64,000 nt of DNA from Acinetobacter sp. NIPH 298 (GTDB taxonomy: Bacteria > Pseudomonadota > Gammaproteobacteria > Pseudomonadales > Moraxellaceae): contig NZ_KB850055.1 in assembly GCF_000369505.1 (NCBI RefSeq), forward strand, positions 1,579,706 to 1,643,705. Direction: 5' to 3'. A program made the translations under genes and the position numbers. Below, in pieces: positions 56,460-64,000 of the stretch. Each line of letters begins with the position of its first letter. Position 1 is the stretch's first letter. The notes beneath the pieces are model-generated. The model made no database searches and was not told the origin of the DNA. It was given only the letters and a program-made list of their open reading frames with translations.

Positions 56460-56460
56460 C

Positions 56461-56928
56461 ATGTTGAAATTTATTTACGATAATCCACTCTATAAAATGC
56501 CGTTACAGCAATTTGTTCTCTTTCTAGCACGAATTTCACTCGGCATTTTCTTCTTCACAACGGGTTTCAATAAACTTTTCGTTGAGAAAAATAAATTAAT
56601 TATGCTAGAAACCATTATTGATGCAGGCATTCCATTTCCTCAGATGATGAGCAGCTTTGTTTCAGCTACAGAAATGCTAGCAGGCTTCTTGCTAATTATT
56701 GGATTATTTACACAAATCGGCAGTATTCTATTATTTATCATTTGTCTTACTGCACTCTACACGGTTGGAATCCACACGATTCCGCCTAATCTAGATTCCA
56801 TCAGCTGGCTCAGTTGGTTTTTTTATATTCACGATTTTCTATATATGCTGATCTTAGCGATCCTGATTACATCTAAATCTCAATTTATGTCCTTGGATCA
56901 TATCCTAAACAAAAAATTTGCGTCTTAA
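56461..56928 (+). CDS. DoxX-family membrane protein
   Basis: The 155-residue protein has four hydrophobic helices, with LARISLGIFFFTTGFNKLF at the first and ATEMLAGFLLIIGLFTQIGS at the second. This is the DoxX pattern. DoxX-type proteins are found in thiosulfate:quinone oxidoreductase and many unknown contexts. The function here is unknown. It follows alr after 69 bases without a recognisable ribosome site, and converges on the Anbu gene. Confidence 0.83.
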   Translation: MLKFIYDNPLYKMPLQQFVLFLARISLGIFFFTTGFNKLFVEKNKLIMLETIIDAGIPFPQMMSSFVSATEMLAGFLLIIGLFTQIGSILLFIICLTALYTVGIHTIPPNLDSISWLSWFFYIHDFLYMLILAILITSKSQFMSLDHILNKKFAS

Positions 56929-56985
56929 GATAAAAATACTACACAAAATAAATGTTTATTAAGGTGAACTGGTACTTTCGGATCT

Positions 56986-57720
56986 TTATAAACCATAATC
57001 ATTTGTTGGTTCAGGTAACTCTTGCAAACCACGGCGCAAGGTTTCAGACCACTGTTTACTGATCTGGGTGAAATAAGGATCTTCTTCATTGATACGCTTG
57101 GCAGCAGGGCTTTTAAAACTATCCTTATGATAAACCAAAGCATCTAAAGGCAAACCAACAGAAACATTGGAACGTAAGGTTGAGTCAAAAGAAATTAATG
57201 AACAGCGTAAACCTTCGCTTAAAGGCATCGTATAGTGTAATGCGCGATCTAAAATGGGTTTGCCATATTTGCTTTCACCAATTTGAAAATATGGTGTATC
57301 TGTTGTTGCGCGAATAAAATTACCCTCAGGATAGACATTATAGAGCTGTATATCTTCACCCAAAATTTGACCGCTCACCAAAATACTGCATGAATAATTC
57401 ATTTGCTCATGTGTATTGGTCGTAATATCTTCTAAAACACGACGCAAAGTTTTACCAACCAGTTCAGCAACCTCAAACATGGTATTTACCGTATAGAGGT
57501 TTGGCTCTTGGTTTAAAGTTAAAGAATTTTGCAAGTGCCCAACGACCGCTTGAGTGGTTGCCAAATTGCCTGCTGTTTGCAGTGCAATAAAACGCTCGCC
57601 CTCGACACCAAAGGTATGCAATTTACGAAATACAGAAATATGATCGACCCCTGCATTAGTTCGAGTATCGCTAATCAACACTAAACCTTGCTCTAATCTT
57701 AATGCACAACAATAGGTCAT
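56986..57720 (-). CDS. Anbu proteasome-type peptidase
   Basis: Anbu (ancestral beta-subunit, also called bacterial proteasome homologue BPH) is an Ntn-fold protein. From ATG 57720 the product is 244 aa and starts Met-Thr-Tyr-Cys. After Met removal Thr1 can be the nucleophile, Asp17 lies in SDTRTNAG, and a lysine near position 32 (VFRKLHTF) takes the usual Lys33 place. GAGAG lies just upstream, 14 bases after the transglutaminase-like gene ends. Anbu forms open spiral or ring particles and its substrates are unsettled. It is the last gene of the ATP-grasp/alpha-E/transglutaminase cluster. Confidence 0.93.
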   Translation of the reverse strand: MTYCCALRLEQGLVLISDTRTNAGVDHISVFRKLHTFGVEGERFIALQTAGNLATTQAVVGHLQNSLTLNQEPNLYTVNTMFEVAELVGKTLRRVLEDITTNTHEQMNYSCSILVSGQILGEDIQLYNVYPEGNFIRATTDTPYFQIGESKYGKPILDRALHYTMPLSEGLRCSLISFDSTLRSNVSVGLPLDALVYHKDSFKSPAAKRINEEDPYFTQISKQWSETLRRGLQELPEPTNDYGL

Positions 57721-57734
57721 CTTTCTCTCTTTAA

Positions 57735-58514
57735 TCAACAAGCCAATACCTGAACAGTAGACATCATACTTTCAATGCCACCCTGCTCACGCACACCACG
57801 AATTGGTGCAACATCTAGATAATCACGTCCAACTGCAACGTAGATATGATTCTGAGGTGTAAATATTTGATTACTTACATCGAAACAATACCATTGATTA
57901 TCTAAAAAAACCTCTGCCCATGCATGACTGGCAAGGTGTGGTTGATTTCGATCGTATAAATATCCCGAAACATACCGTGCAGGTAATTGTAGTACACGAC
58001 ACATCGCAATCAATACATGTGCATGGTCTTGGCAGACACCTTGACCTGCATAAAATGCGTCTATTGCAGAGGTTGTGACTGATGTACTTTGTGGTTGATA
58101 AGAAATTTGCTGTAAAATTTTCTCTGATAAAAGGATCAAATGTTGACGATCTTTAACTTTAACAACTGAATGAGCAAAGTCCGACATGGCTAAATCACAA
58201 CAAGTTATTGCGGTACGCTGCTGAAAAAGCATTGGGGAAATATCACTTTCAAAACAACCGAGTTCAGTATCCAATAAATCAACAATCCCCTGTGCCATAA
58301 TTGTTAAATAACGATAATCATGACGTTGAGTCGCTGTAATCCATAAATTATTAAAAGCATCCCGCTTGCATGTGTATTGTCCTGGCACACTCACATGCCA
58401 AGTCTCAACAATTTGATGCTGAGAACTTTGGGGCATCATTTTTATAGACTGCACACTGTTTCGTGCAGTCTCGGTATAACGATAATGAGTTTGGTGATTC
58501 ACCATTAGCTTCAT
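57735..58514 (-). CDS. Transglutaminase-like cysteine peptidase family protein
   Basis: The 259-residue protein has an N-terminal bacterial-transglutaminase-associated beta domain (about residues 1-80, NHQTHYRYTETARNSVQSIKM) and a transglutaminase-like core. The catalytic triad is visible: Cys in GQGVCQDHAHV, His in SHAWAEVFLD and Asp in CFDVSN. Such proteins are usually peptidases or amidases. Its ATG overlaps the stop of the alpha-E gene by four bases (58511-58514), so the two are translationally coupled. Anbu follows 14 bases later. Confidence 0.92.
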   Translation of the reverse strand: MKLMVNHQTHYRYTETARNSVQSIKMMPQSSQHQIVETWHVSVPGQYTCKRDAFNNLWITATQRHDYRYLTIMAQGIVDLLDTELGCFESDISPMLFQQRTAITCCDLAMSDFAHSVVKVKDRQHLILLSEKILQQISYQPQSTSVTTSAIDAFYAGQGVCQDHAHVLIAMCRVLQLPARYVSGYLYDRNQPHLASHAWAEVFLDNQWYCFDVSNQIFTPQNHIYVAVGRDYLDVAPIRGVREQGGIESMMSTVQVLAC

Positions 58515-59113
58515 GAGCTTACCTCAAATTGATTTTCCAGCGTATAAGTAAATGCATAAAACTGATTTAAATAAGGCTGATCTTTCAATATCTCCCAACT
58601 CGGCTTTAAATCGTCCCAACCTAAATGAAACAACCGTTCAATGATGGGTTCGACCGTATTAAGTACATGATTAATATTATGCTGAAAACGGAAGTAGGTA
58701 TCGATTCGTTCTACGTTCTGTCCAATATGTAGGAATAAGCAAATTTCCTCTTGCTCTGTTTCTAAAATTGCACAACATTGCTTCACTATATCACCAATTG
58801 CTAAAGCATCAGATGGTGCATTTTTAATGAGATGATTGAGTTCCGCATAAGCTTGAGCCGATAATAGCCCTCTTAACTCCTGAATATTATCACGCGCAAT
58901 CTCAAGCTGACTCAACAATGAATAAGGCTGCTTTCGATCCAACATAAACTGATTTAAACTTTCAGCATCATCAATCTGCAAATAAAGCGCTTGAGCAAAT
59001 GCCGCTGCTTGCTGATCATTAGCTAATGGCAACTGACGTACAACATGATCAATTCTAAATAAATAACGACCCAACCAGTAAATATGTTGGGCATTTGAGC
59101 GAAGTAAAACCAT
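58511..59113 (-). CDS. Alpha-E domain protein
   Basis: The all-helical alpha-E domain (formerly DUF403) here has 200 aa instead of the more common about 310, and no membrane segment. MVLLRSNAQHIYWLGRYLFRID at the start and FLHIGQNVERIDTYFRFQHNI later are typical. The domain is found almost only with circularly permuted ATP-grasp and transglutaminase-like proteins; it is thought to aid or bind the peptide product. Its reduced length suggests that a C-terminal repeat is missing, although the gene is intact and overlaps its neighbour. Confidence 0.88.
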   Translation of the reverse strand: MVLLRSNAQHIYWLGRYLFRIDHVVRQLPLANDQQAAAFAQALYLQIDDAESLNQFMLDRKQPYSLLSQLEIARDNIQELRGLLSAQAYAELNHLIKNAPSDALAIGDIVKQCCAILETEQEEICLFLHIGQNVERIDTYFRFQHNINHVLNTVEPIIERLFHLGWDDLKPSWEILKDQPYLNQFYAFTYTLENQFEVSS

Positions 59114-59207
59114 ACATGTCCTCCCTTATATATTTTAAAATCATCTAGAACACATCCCGATAAAATACAGTTCTGTGTTTTAGACTAAAGCACTGCTAGG
59201 AAGACCG

Positions 59208-60758
59208 TTAAGAAGGTAATGTTTCAACCACCCATGTATCTTTGATTCCTCCACCTTGAGAAGAATTAACAACCAACGAACCTGCTTGCATAGCGACACG
59301 GGTTAAGCCACCAGGAACGATTTCAGTGCGATAAGGTGAGCTTAGTACAAAGGGACGTAAATCAATATGTCGTTCTGCCACACCATCAGATGTCAGTGTA
59401 GGTGCAACGGATAGTGCTAAAGTTGTTTGTGCAATATATAAATGCGGCGCTTCAATAATTTTTTGTCTGAATGCCTCAATTTGTTGTTCATTTGCCTGAG
59501 GACCAATTAACATGCCATAGCCGCCTGAACCTTGCGCCTCTTTTACCACCAATTTTTCTAGATTGCTTAACACATAATCAAGCTGCTCAGCATCACGACA
59601 TTGATAAGTCGGAACATTATGTAAAATTGGCGTTTCACCTAAATAGAATTGAATCATCTGATCCACATAGGGATAGATAGACTTGTCATCTGCCACACCT
59701 GTTCCCGGTGCATTGGCAATCACGACATTATGTTGTAAATATGCAGCCATGAGGCCAGCAACGCCTAAACAACTATCGGGTCTAAAAATCAATGGGTCTA
59801 AAAAATCATCATCCACCCGACGATAAATCACATCAACTTGTTGGCGGCCACGAATCGTTTTGACATAAACTTTATCATCCTCTACAAATAAATCTCGACT
59901 GGTCACCAAGGGAACATCCATTTCACGCGCTAAAAATGCATGCTCATAATAGGCACAATTAAATCGACCCGGCGTTAAAACAACGATTAAAGGATGATCA
60001 ACATATGCATTTTCTTCTAAAATTTCTCGTAACACGCTTGGAAAGTGCTCGATGCCTTGTAAATTATTACTTAGGCACAAATCTGGCATCAGCTTTTGAC
60101 TGATTTTACGACTCTCGATCATATAAGACACACCAGAAGGTGTTCTTAAATTGTCCTCAAGAACAAAAAAATCACCTCGACCATCTCGAACAATATCAAT
60201 ACCACTGATTTGTGAATAAATCTTACCTTTTAAAGCATGCTTTAACATATGCGGTTGGAAAGCCTCATGTGTCATCACTTGCTGTGCAGGGATCAAACCC
60301 TCTTTTAAAATATTTTGTCCGTGATAAATATCGTCTAGAAAGTAGTTCAACGCTTTGACTCGTTGCGTACATCCTGCTGCGATCTTTTCCCACTGTTTTT
60401 TTTCAATGACACGCGGGATCAAATCATAAGGAATGGTTCGCTCTACCCCTTCTTGATCGGCATAAACATTAAAGGTAATACCTTGATATAAAAAATGTTG
60501 TTTTGCCTCAGCACCGAGTGCTTTTAAGTCATCAAGACTATGCAGGCTCAACCATTGCTCAATTTTTCTTGATGCTTCACCATTAAAACTTTCATCGTCT
60601 AACATCTCATTAAAAAATTGTGACTTTAGTTGCTCAAATAGATTTTTTTTGACATTGAGCTGTTGAGTAAATGTAGATGAATGTACCGAGACTGTCGCTA
60701 CTTGATCTGGAGCGTAATAGTCTGTGCTGATATCTAGGTTGTGTTCTTGTTCTGACAT
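59208..60758 (-). CDS. Circularly permuted type-2 ATP-grasp protein
   Basis: The 516-residue cytosolic protein is of the CP_ATPgrasp type (DUF404/DUF407). Recognisable parts are ISGIDIVRDGRGDFFVLEDNLRTPSGVSYMIESRK, VLTPGRFNCAYYEHAFLAREM, NAPGTGVADDKSIYPYVDQMI and VVKEAQGSGGYGMLIGP. Bacterial members are predicted amide or peptide ligases that build a small peptide or tag. Start ATG 60758 has GAGG five bases ahead. It opens the cluster, 94 bases before the alpha-E gene, and diverges from a WYL regulator. Confidence 0.93.
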   Translation of the reverse strand: MSEQEHNLDISTDYYAPDQVATVSVHSSTFTQQLNVKKNLFEQLKSQFFNEMLDDESFNGEASRKIEQWLSLHSLDDLKALGAEAKQHFLYQGITFNVYADQEGVERTIPYDLIPRVIEKKQWEKIAAGCTQRVKALNYFLDDIYHGQNILKEGLIPAQQVMTHEAFQPHMLKHALKGKIYSQISGIDIVRDGRGDFFVLEDNLRTPSGVSYMIESRKISQKLMPDLCLSNNLQGIEHFPSVLREILEENAYVDHPLIVVLTPGRFNCAYYEHAFLAREMDVPLVTSRDLFVEDDKVYVKTIRGRQQVDVIYRRVDDDFLDPLIFRPDSCLGVAGLMAAYLQHNVVIANAPGTGVADDKSIYPYVDQMIQFYLGETPILHNVPTYQCRDAEQLDYVLSNLEKLVVKEAQGSGGYGMLIGPQANEQQIEAFRQKIIEAPHLYIAQTTLALSVAPTLTSDGVAERHIDLRPFVLSSPYRTEIVPGGLTRVAMQAGSLVVNSSQGGGIKDTWVVETLPS

Positions 60759-60974
60759 ATAAACCTCGCTTCATCGTTTATTTATTCATAAATCAAATAA
60801 GCAATTTCAGTGCCATTCATATAAAAAGCTTCTTTTTTGATCAGATTTAAAATATTTAAACAAGTTTGGGTACATTTCAGTCGTAAATACGTAATCTAAA
60901 TATGATGGGCTTGCTAAATAGATATAGTTTTTTTATTGTGTCTGCTTTAGACCATTAAATTACGTACCCAGCTT
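60759..60974. promoter_or_regulatory. Shared promoter region of the WYL gene and Anbu cluster
   Basis: Two TACGTA-type motifs occur, TACGTAATC (60889-60897) and TACGTACCC (60961-60969). TGGGTAC (60867-60873) is inversely matched by GTACCCA (60964-60970). They could mark regulator sites but are short. Confidence 0.3.
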
Positions 60975-61970
60975 ATGTCATCCATACAAGAAAAAGAAAC
61001 CTCAAACAGCCTTTATCGCCAATGGCAAATTTTATCTCGTCTCTCCACAGGAAAATGGATGGGCACCCGTGAATTACAAGAAATCTTAGAGCGTGAAGGG
61101 ATTGAAATCAGCCTTCGTACGATTCAACGCGATTTAAATCAAATCGCACAACGCTTCCCGATTGAAAGCAACAAAACCGTACCCCAAGGATGGCGCTGGC
61201 GTTCAGATGCCCCTATCCAAAGCTTGCCACATATGACCAGCTCACAAGCAGTGACTTTTATGATGGTAGAAGAGCATTTACGTCACTTGCTTCCACCAAG
61301 CTTACTTGAGGAGATGACACCTTGGTTTGATCTGGCAAAACGTAGTCTCTCCACTCAAAACAACGTTAGACAATGGATCAACCGCGTTCGTATTGTCCCT
61401 GCCAATCAACCATTAATTCCACCTATGGTGGATAAGCACGCGCAACAAGCAATTTACGAAGGGCTACTACAAGACAAGCAAATTGAGTGCATTTATCGAG
61501 CAAGAATCAATCAAGGTGAAGATAAGAGCTATATTCTTAATCCTTTAGCTTTGGTCCAAAAAGGTGCTGTGATTTATTTGATCTGTACACGGAATGACAA
61601 AACCGATGTACAAACTTTTGCTTTGCACCGTTTTAAAGCAGCTACAGTATTAGATAGCCGCGCACTACATCCTGTAAATTTCGATATTGATAGCTATATT
61701 GATTCTGGTGCGCTGGGTTTCCGCGTTGATTATAGTAAAGCAACTGAGCTCGTTGAACTGAAACTCACCATGACTGAAAGTACCGCTCAAAGTTTCTATG
61801 AGAGTCAGCTAAGCAAAGATCAGGTCATTCAGCCTCTAGAGGAAAATATCGTTGTGGTTTGTGCCACTGTTCCTTTTACCTCGCAACTGGTGTGGTGGTT
61901 AAGAAGTTTTGGTAAAAAGTTATTAAATATTGAACCGGCGATTGTTTATAATGCGGTGAAGGAAGAATAA
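60975..61970 (+). CDS. WYL-domain transcriptional regulator
   Basis: The 331-residue protein has an N-terminal winged helix-turn-helix (about residues 15-70, GTRELQEILEREGIEISLRTIQRDL), a WYL domain (about 145-215, IECIYRARINQGEDKSYILNPLALV) and a C-terminal WCX extension (about 245-325). WYL domains bind ligands such as nucleotides or nucleic acid and often regulate stress, DNA damage and defence genes. It diverges from the ATP-grasp gene of the Anbu cluster across 216 bases, so it is the best candidate regulator of that cluster. Confidence 0.92.
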   Translation: MSSIQEKETSNSLYRQWQILSRLSTGKWMGTRELQEILEREGIEISLRTIQRDLNQIAQRFPIESNKTVPQGWRWRSDAPIQSLPHMTSSQAVTFMMVEEHLRHLLPPSLLEEMTPWFDLAKRSLSTQNNVRQWINRVRIVPANQPLIPPMVDKHAQQAIYEGLLQDKQIECIYRARINQGEDKSYILNPLALVQKGAVIYLICTRNDKTDVQTFALHRFKAATVLDSRALHPVNFDIDSYIDSGALGFRVDYSKATELVELKLTMTESTAQSFYESQLSKDQVIQPLEENIVVVCATVPFTSQLVWWLRSFGKKLLNIEPAIVYNAVKEE

Positions 61971-61982
61971 TCCAACTAAAAA

Positions 61983-62013
61983 AAGAGAACCACTTGGTTC
62001 TCTTAAACTTTTT
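61983..62013 (+). terminator. Terminator after the WYL gene
   Basis: The perfect stem AAGAGAACC / GGTTCTCTT has a four-base loop and is followed by AAACTTTTT, an interrupted T-run. Confidence 0.75.
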
Positions 62014-62392
62014 ATAATTTTTATTTAGAAATAAGCTGATTTTTGTTCTATTAAAATAATCAAACCAACTCCCCGATTCGATCAAAATTGGTTTGTGCCA
62101 TTTCATCACTGAGATATGAATTAACATCGGCATGCTAATTCATATCCATTGTAGCGAATCGTTTTCATCGTCATCATTAAAACCCTCTTTGTTTTGAATG
62201 TAAAAATAATATAACGAGGATTTTTCTACTTGTGAAATAACAAAGATGGGATTCAAAAGCTGATTTTTTGCTATTAAACTTTTTACATACATCCCTTTTT
62301 TTCTCCCGTTGGGAGAAATACAAGGCGGCTAAACTATGATGAAAGATATCTATTATCGCTGGTTTTATAAATAGATATTAAATACACAAAAA
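62014..62392. other. Non-coding region with three hairpins
   Basis: No credible gene. Perfect inverted repeats are GATATGAATTA (62113-62123) with TAATTCATATC (62136-62146), TTTCTCCC (62301-62308) with GGGAGAAA (62312-62319), and ATATCTATT (62346-62354) with AATAGATAT (62370-62378). The middle one lacks a T-run on plus, but T-rich sequence precedes it. The region could contain a small RNA or terminator pair. Confidence 0.5.
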
Positions 62393-62698
62393 CTATTCTT
62401 GCAATAATGTTTCAAAACCATGTAAATGCGTAAAACGTCCCACATGAACTTGATATTGATCTATCTTAGCTACAAGTCTTTGAAAATGCTCTGATTGAAT
62501 ATGCTGATCTAAAGCAGCTCGATCAACCCATTCTTCAATAAAAACAAAGTGCCCTTTCTGCTTTATATCATGATAAAGATCATAGGCTAAACACCCAGCT
62601 TCTGCTTTTGTTTTCTCAACAAGCTCTCGATAAAGTGGTAAAACAATTTCGATTTTATCTGGCTGAATAAAATCTTCGGCAATCAGCTTTAAGGTCAT
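62393..62698 (-). CDS. Antibiotic biosynthesis monooxygenase (ABM) domain protein
   Basis: The small 101-residue ferredoxin-like protein starts at ATG 62698. Typical ABM features are LVEKTKAEAGCLAYDLYHD, FVFIEEWVDRAALDQHIQSEHF and the C-terminal strand. Members act as quinol monooxygenases or haem-degrading enzymes, or have no known activity; nothing here shows which. An upstream TTG start seven codons earlier is less likely. It lies just downstream of purA on the same strand, separated by a terminator. Confidence 0.82.
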   Translation of the reverse strand: MTLKLIAEDFIQPDKIEIVLPLYRELVEKTKAEAGCLAYDLYHDIKQKGHFVFIEEWVDRAALDQHIQSEHFQRLVAKIDQYQVHVGRFTHLHGFETLLQE

Positions 62699-62733
62699 GC
62701 AATCATTTCTCGTTTTCAAAAGTTTTCCATAAA

Positions 62734-62766
62734 AAAACCCTCAAAACAAATTTGAGGGCTTTTTTA
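62734..62766 (-). terminator. purA terminator
   Basis: The perfect 8-bp stem CCCTCAAA / TTTGAGGG is flanked by A-run and T-run on both sides. It lies 14 bases after the purA stop on minus. Confidence 0.9.
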
Positions 62767-62779
62767 TAATCGACTCAGC

Positions 62780-64000
<1,221 letters not shown>

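Noticed and set aside
61876..62133. 85-aa frame on the minus strand at the end of the WYL gene
   Set aside because: It overlaps the 3' end of a well-supported gene and has aromatic/lysine-rich random composition.

Overview
The window looks like a chromosomal segment of an Acinetobacter species (Gammaproteobacteria, Moraxellaceae). Supporting signs are an Hfq protein with a very long glycine-rich tail, an AlkM-type alkane hydroxylase divergent from an AraC-type AlkR regulator, a cyoABCDE quinol oxidase, a divergent ppsR/ppsA pair, and AT-rich intergenic DNA with short strong hairpin terminators. The species cannot be fixed from sequence reading alone. I found no rRNA, tRNA, CRISPR array, prophage or insertion sequence with a transposase. 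Almost all of it is core genome.

Layout. 1-5.3 kb: queF (5' truncated by the window edge), an unrecognised 219-aa protein, then cell-wall genes rodA and mltB, an RlpA-like protein, and a small DUF962 membrane protein. 5.3-8.5 kb: a DUF3465 protein, sthA and lipA. 8.8-16.9 kb: a duplicated DUF4394 lipoprotein, a FabH-like ketoacyl synthase, hrpA and a fatty-acid-hydroxylase/sterol-desaturase protein. 17.2-23.8 kb: an oxidative and hydrocarbon block, with ahpC and ahpF separated by alkM, alkR, a methyltransferase and two small proteins. 23.9-31.4 kb: glnS, ppiB, lpxH, nfsB, a TetR-controlled quinone-reductase-like gene, an EamA transporter and hfq. 31.5-34.9 kb: tsaE-mutL-miaA, reading into hfq as in the classical mutL-miaA-hfq superoperon.

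35-46 kb: an RluA-type pseudouridine synthase, an orphan RelB/DinJ antitoxin followed by a GNAT protein, an RsuA-type synthase, a glycine-zipper protein, a YhbW-like flavin oxidoreductase, a PAS-GGDEF-EAL protein, ppsR/ppsA and a GYF_2-RDD membrane protein. 46-52.6 kb: cyoABCDE and rpsF-rpsR-rplI. 52.7-57 kb: a flavodoxin-fold oxidoreductase divergent from an HxlR regulator, dnaB, alr and doxX. 57-62 kb: a four-gene cluster of circularly permuted ATP-grasp, alpha-E, transglutaminase-like and Anbu proteasome-like peptidase genes, divergent from a WYL-domain regulator. 62.4-64 kb: a small ABM-domain protein and purA (5' end outside the window).

The least explained system is the Anbu cluster with its divergent WYL gene. 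The most striking non-coding signals are a roughly 270-bp element of nested inverted repeats between hfq and the EamA transporter, an 18-bp direct repeat spaced exactly two helical turns in the alkM/alkR promoter, a 27-bp palindrome between a TetR gene and its likely target, a 19-bp-arm inverted repeat ahead of cyoA, and a leader hairpin that can mask the rpsF ribosome binding site.
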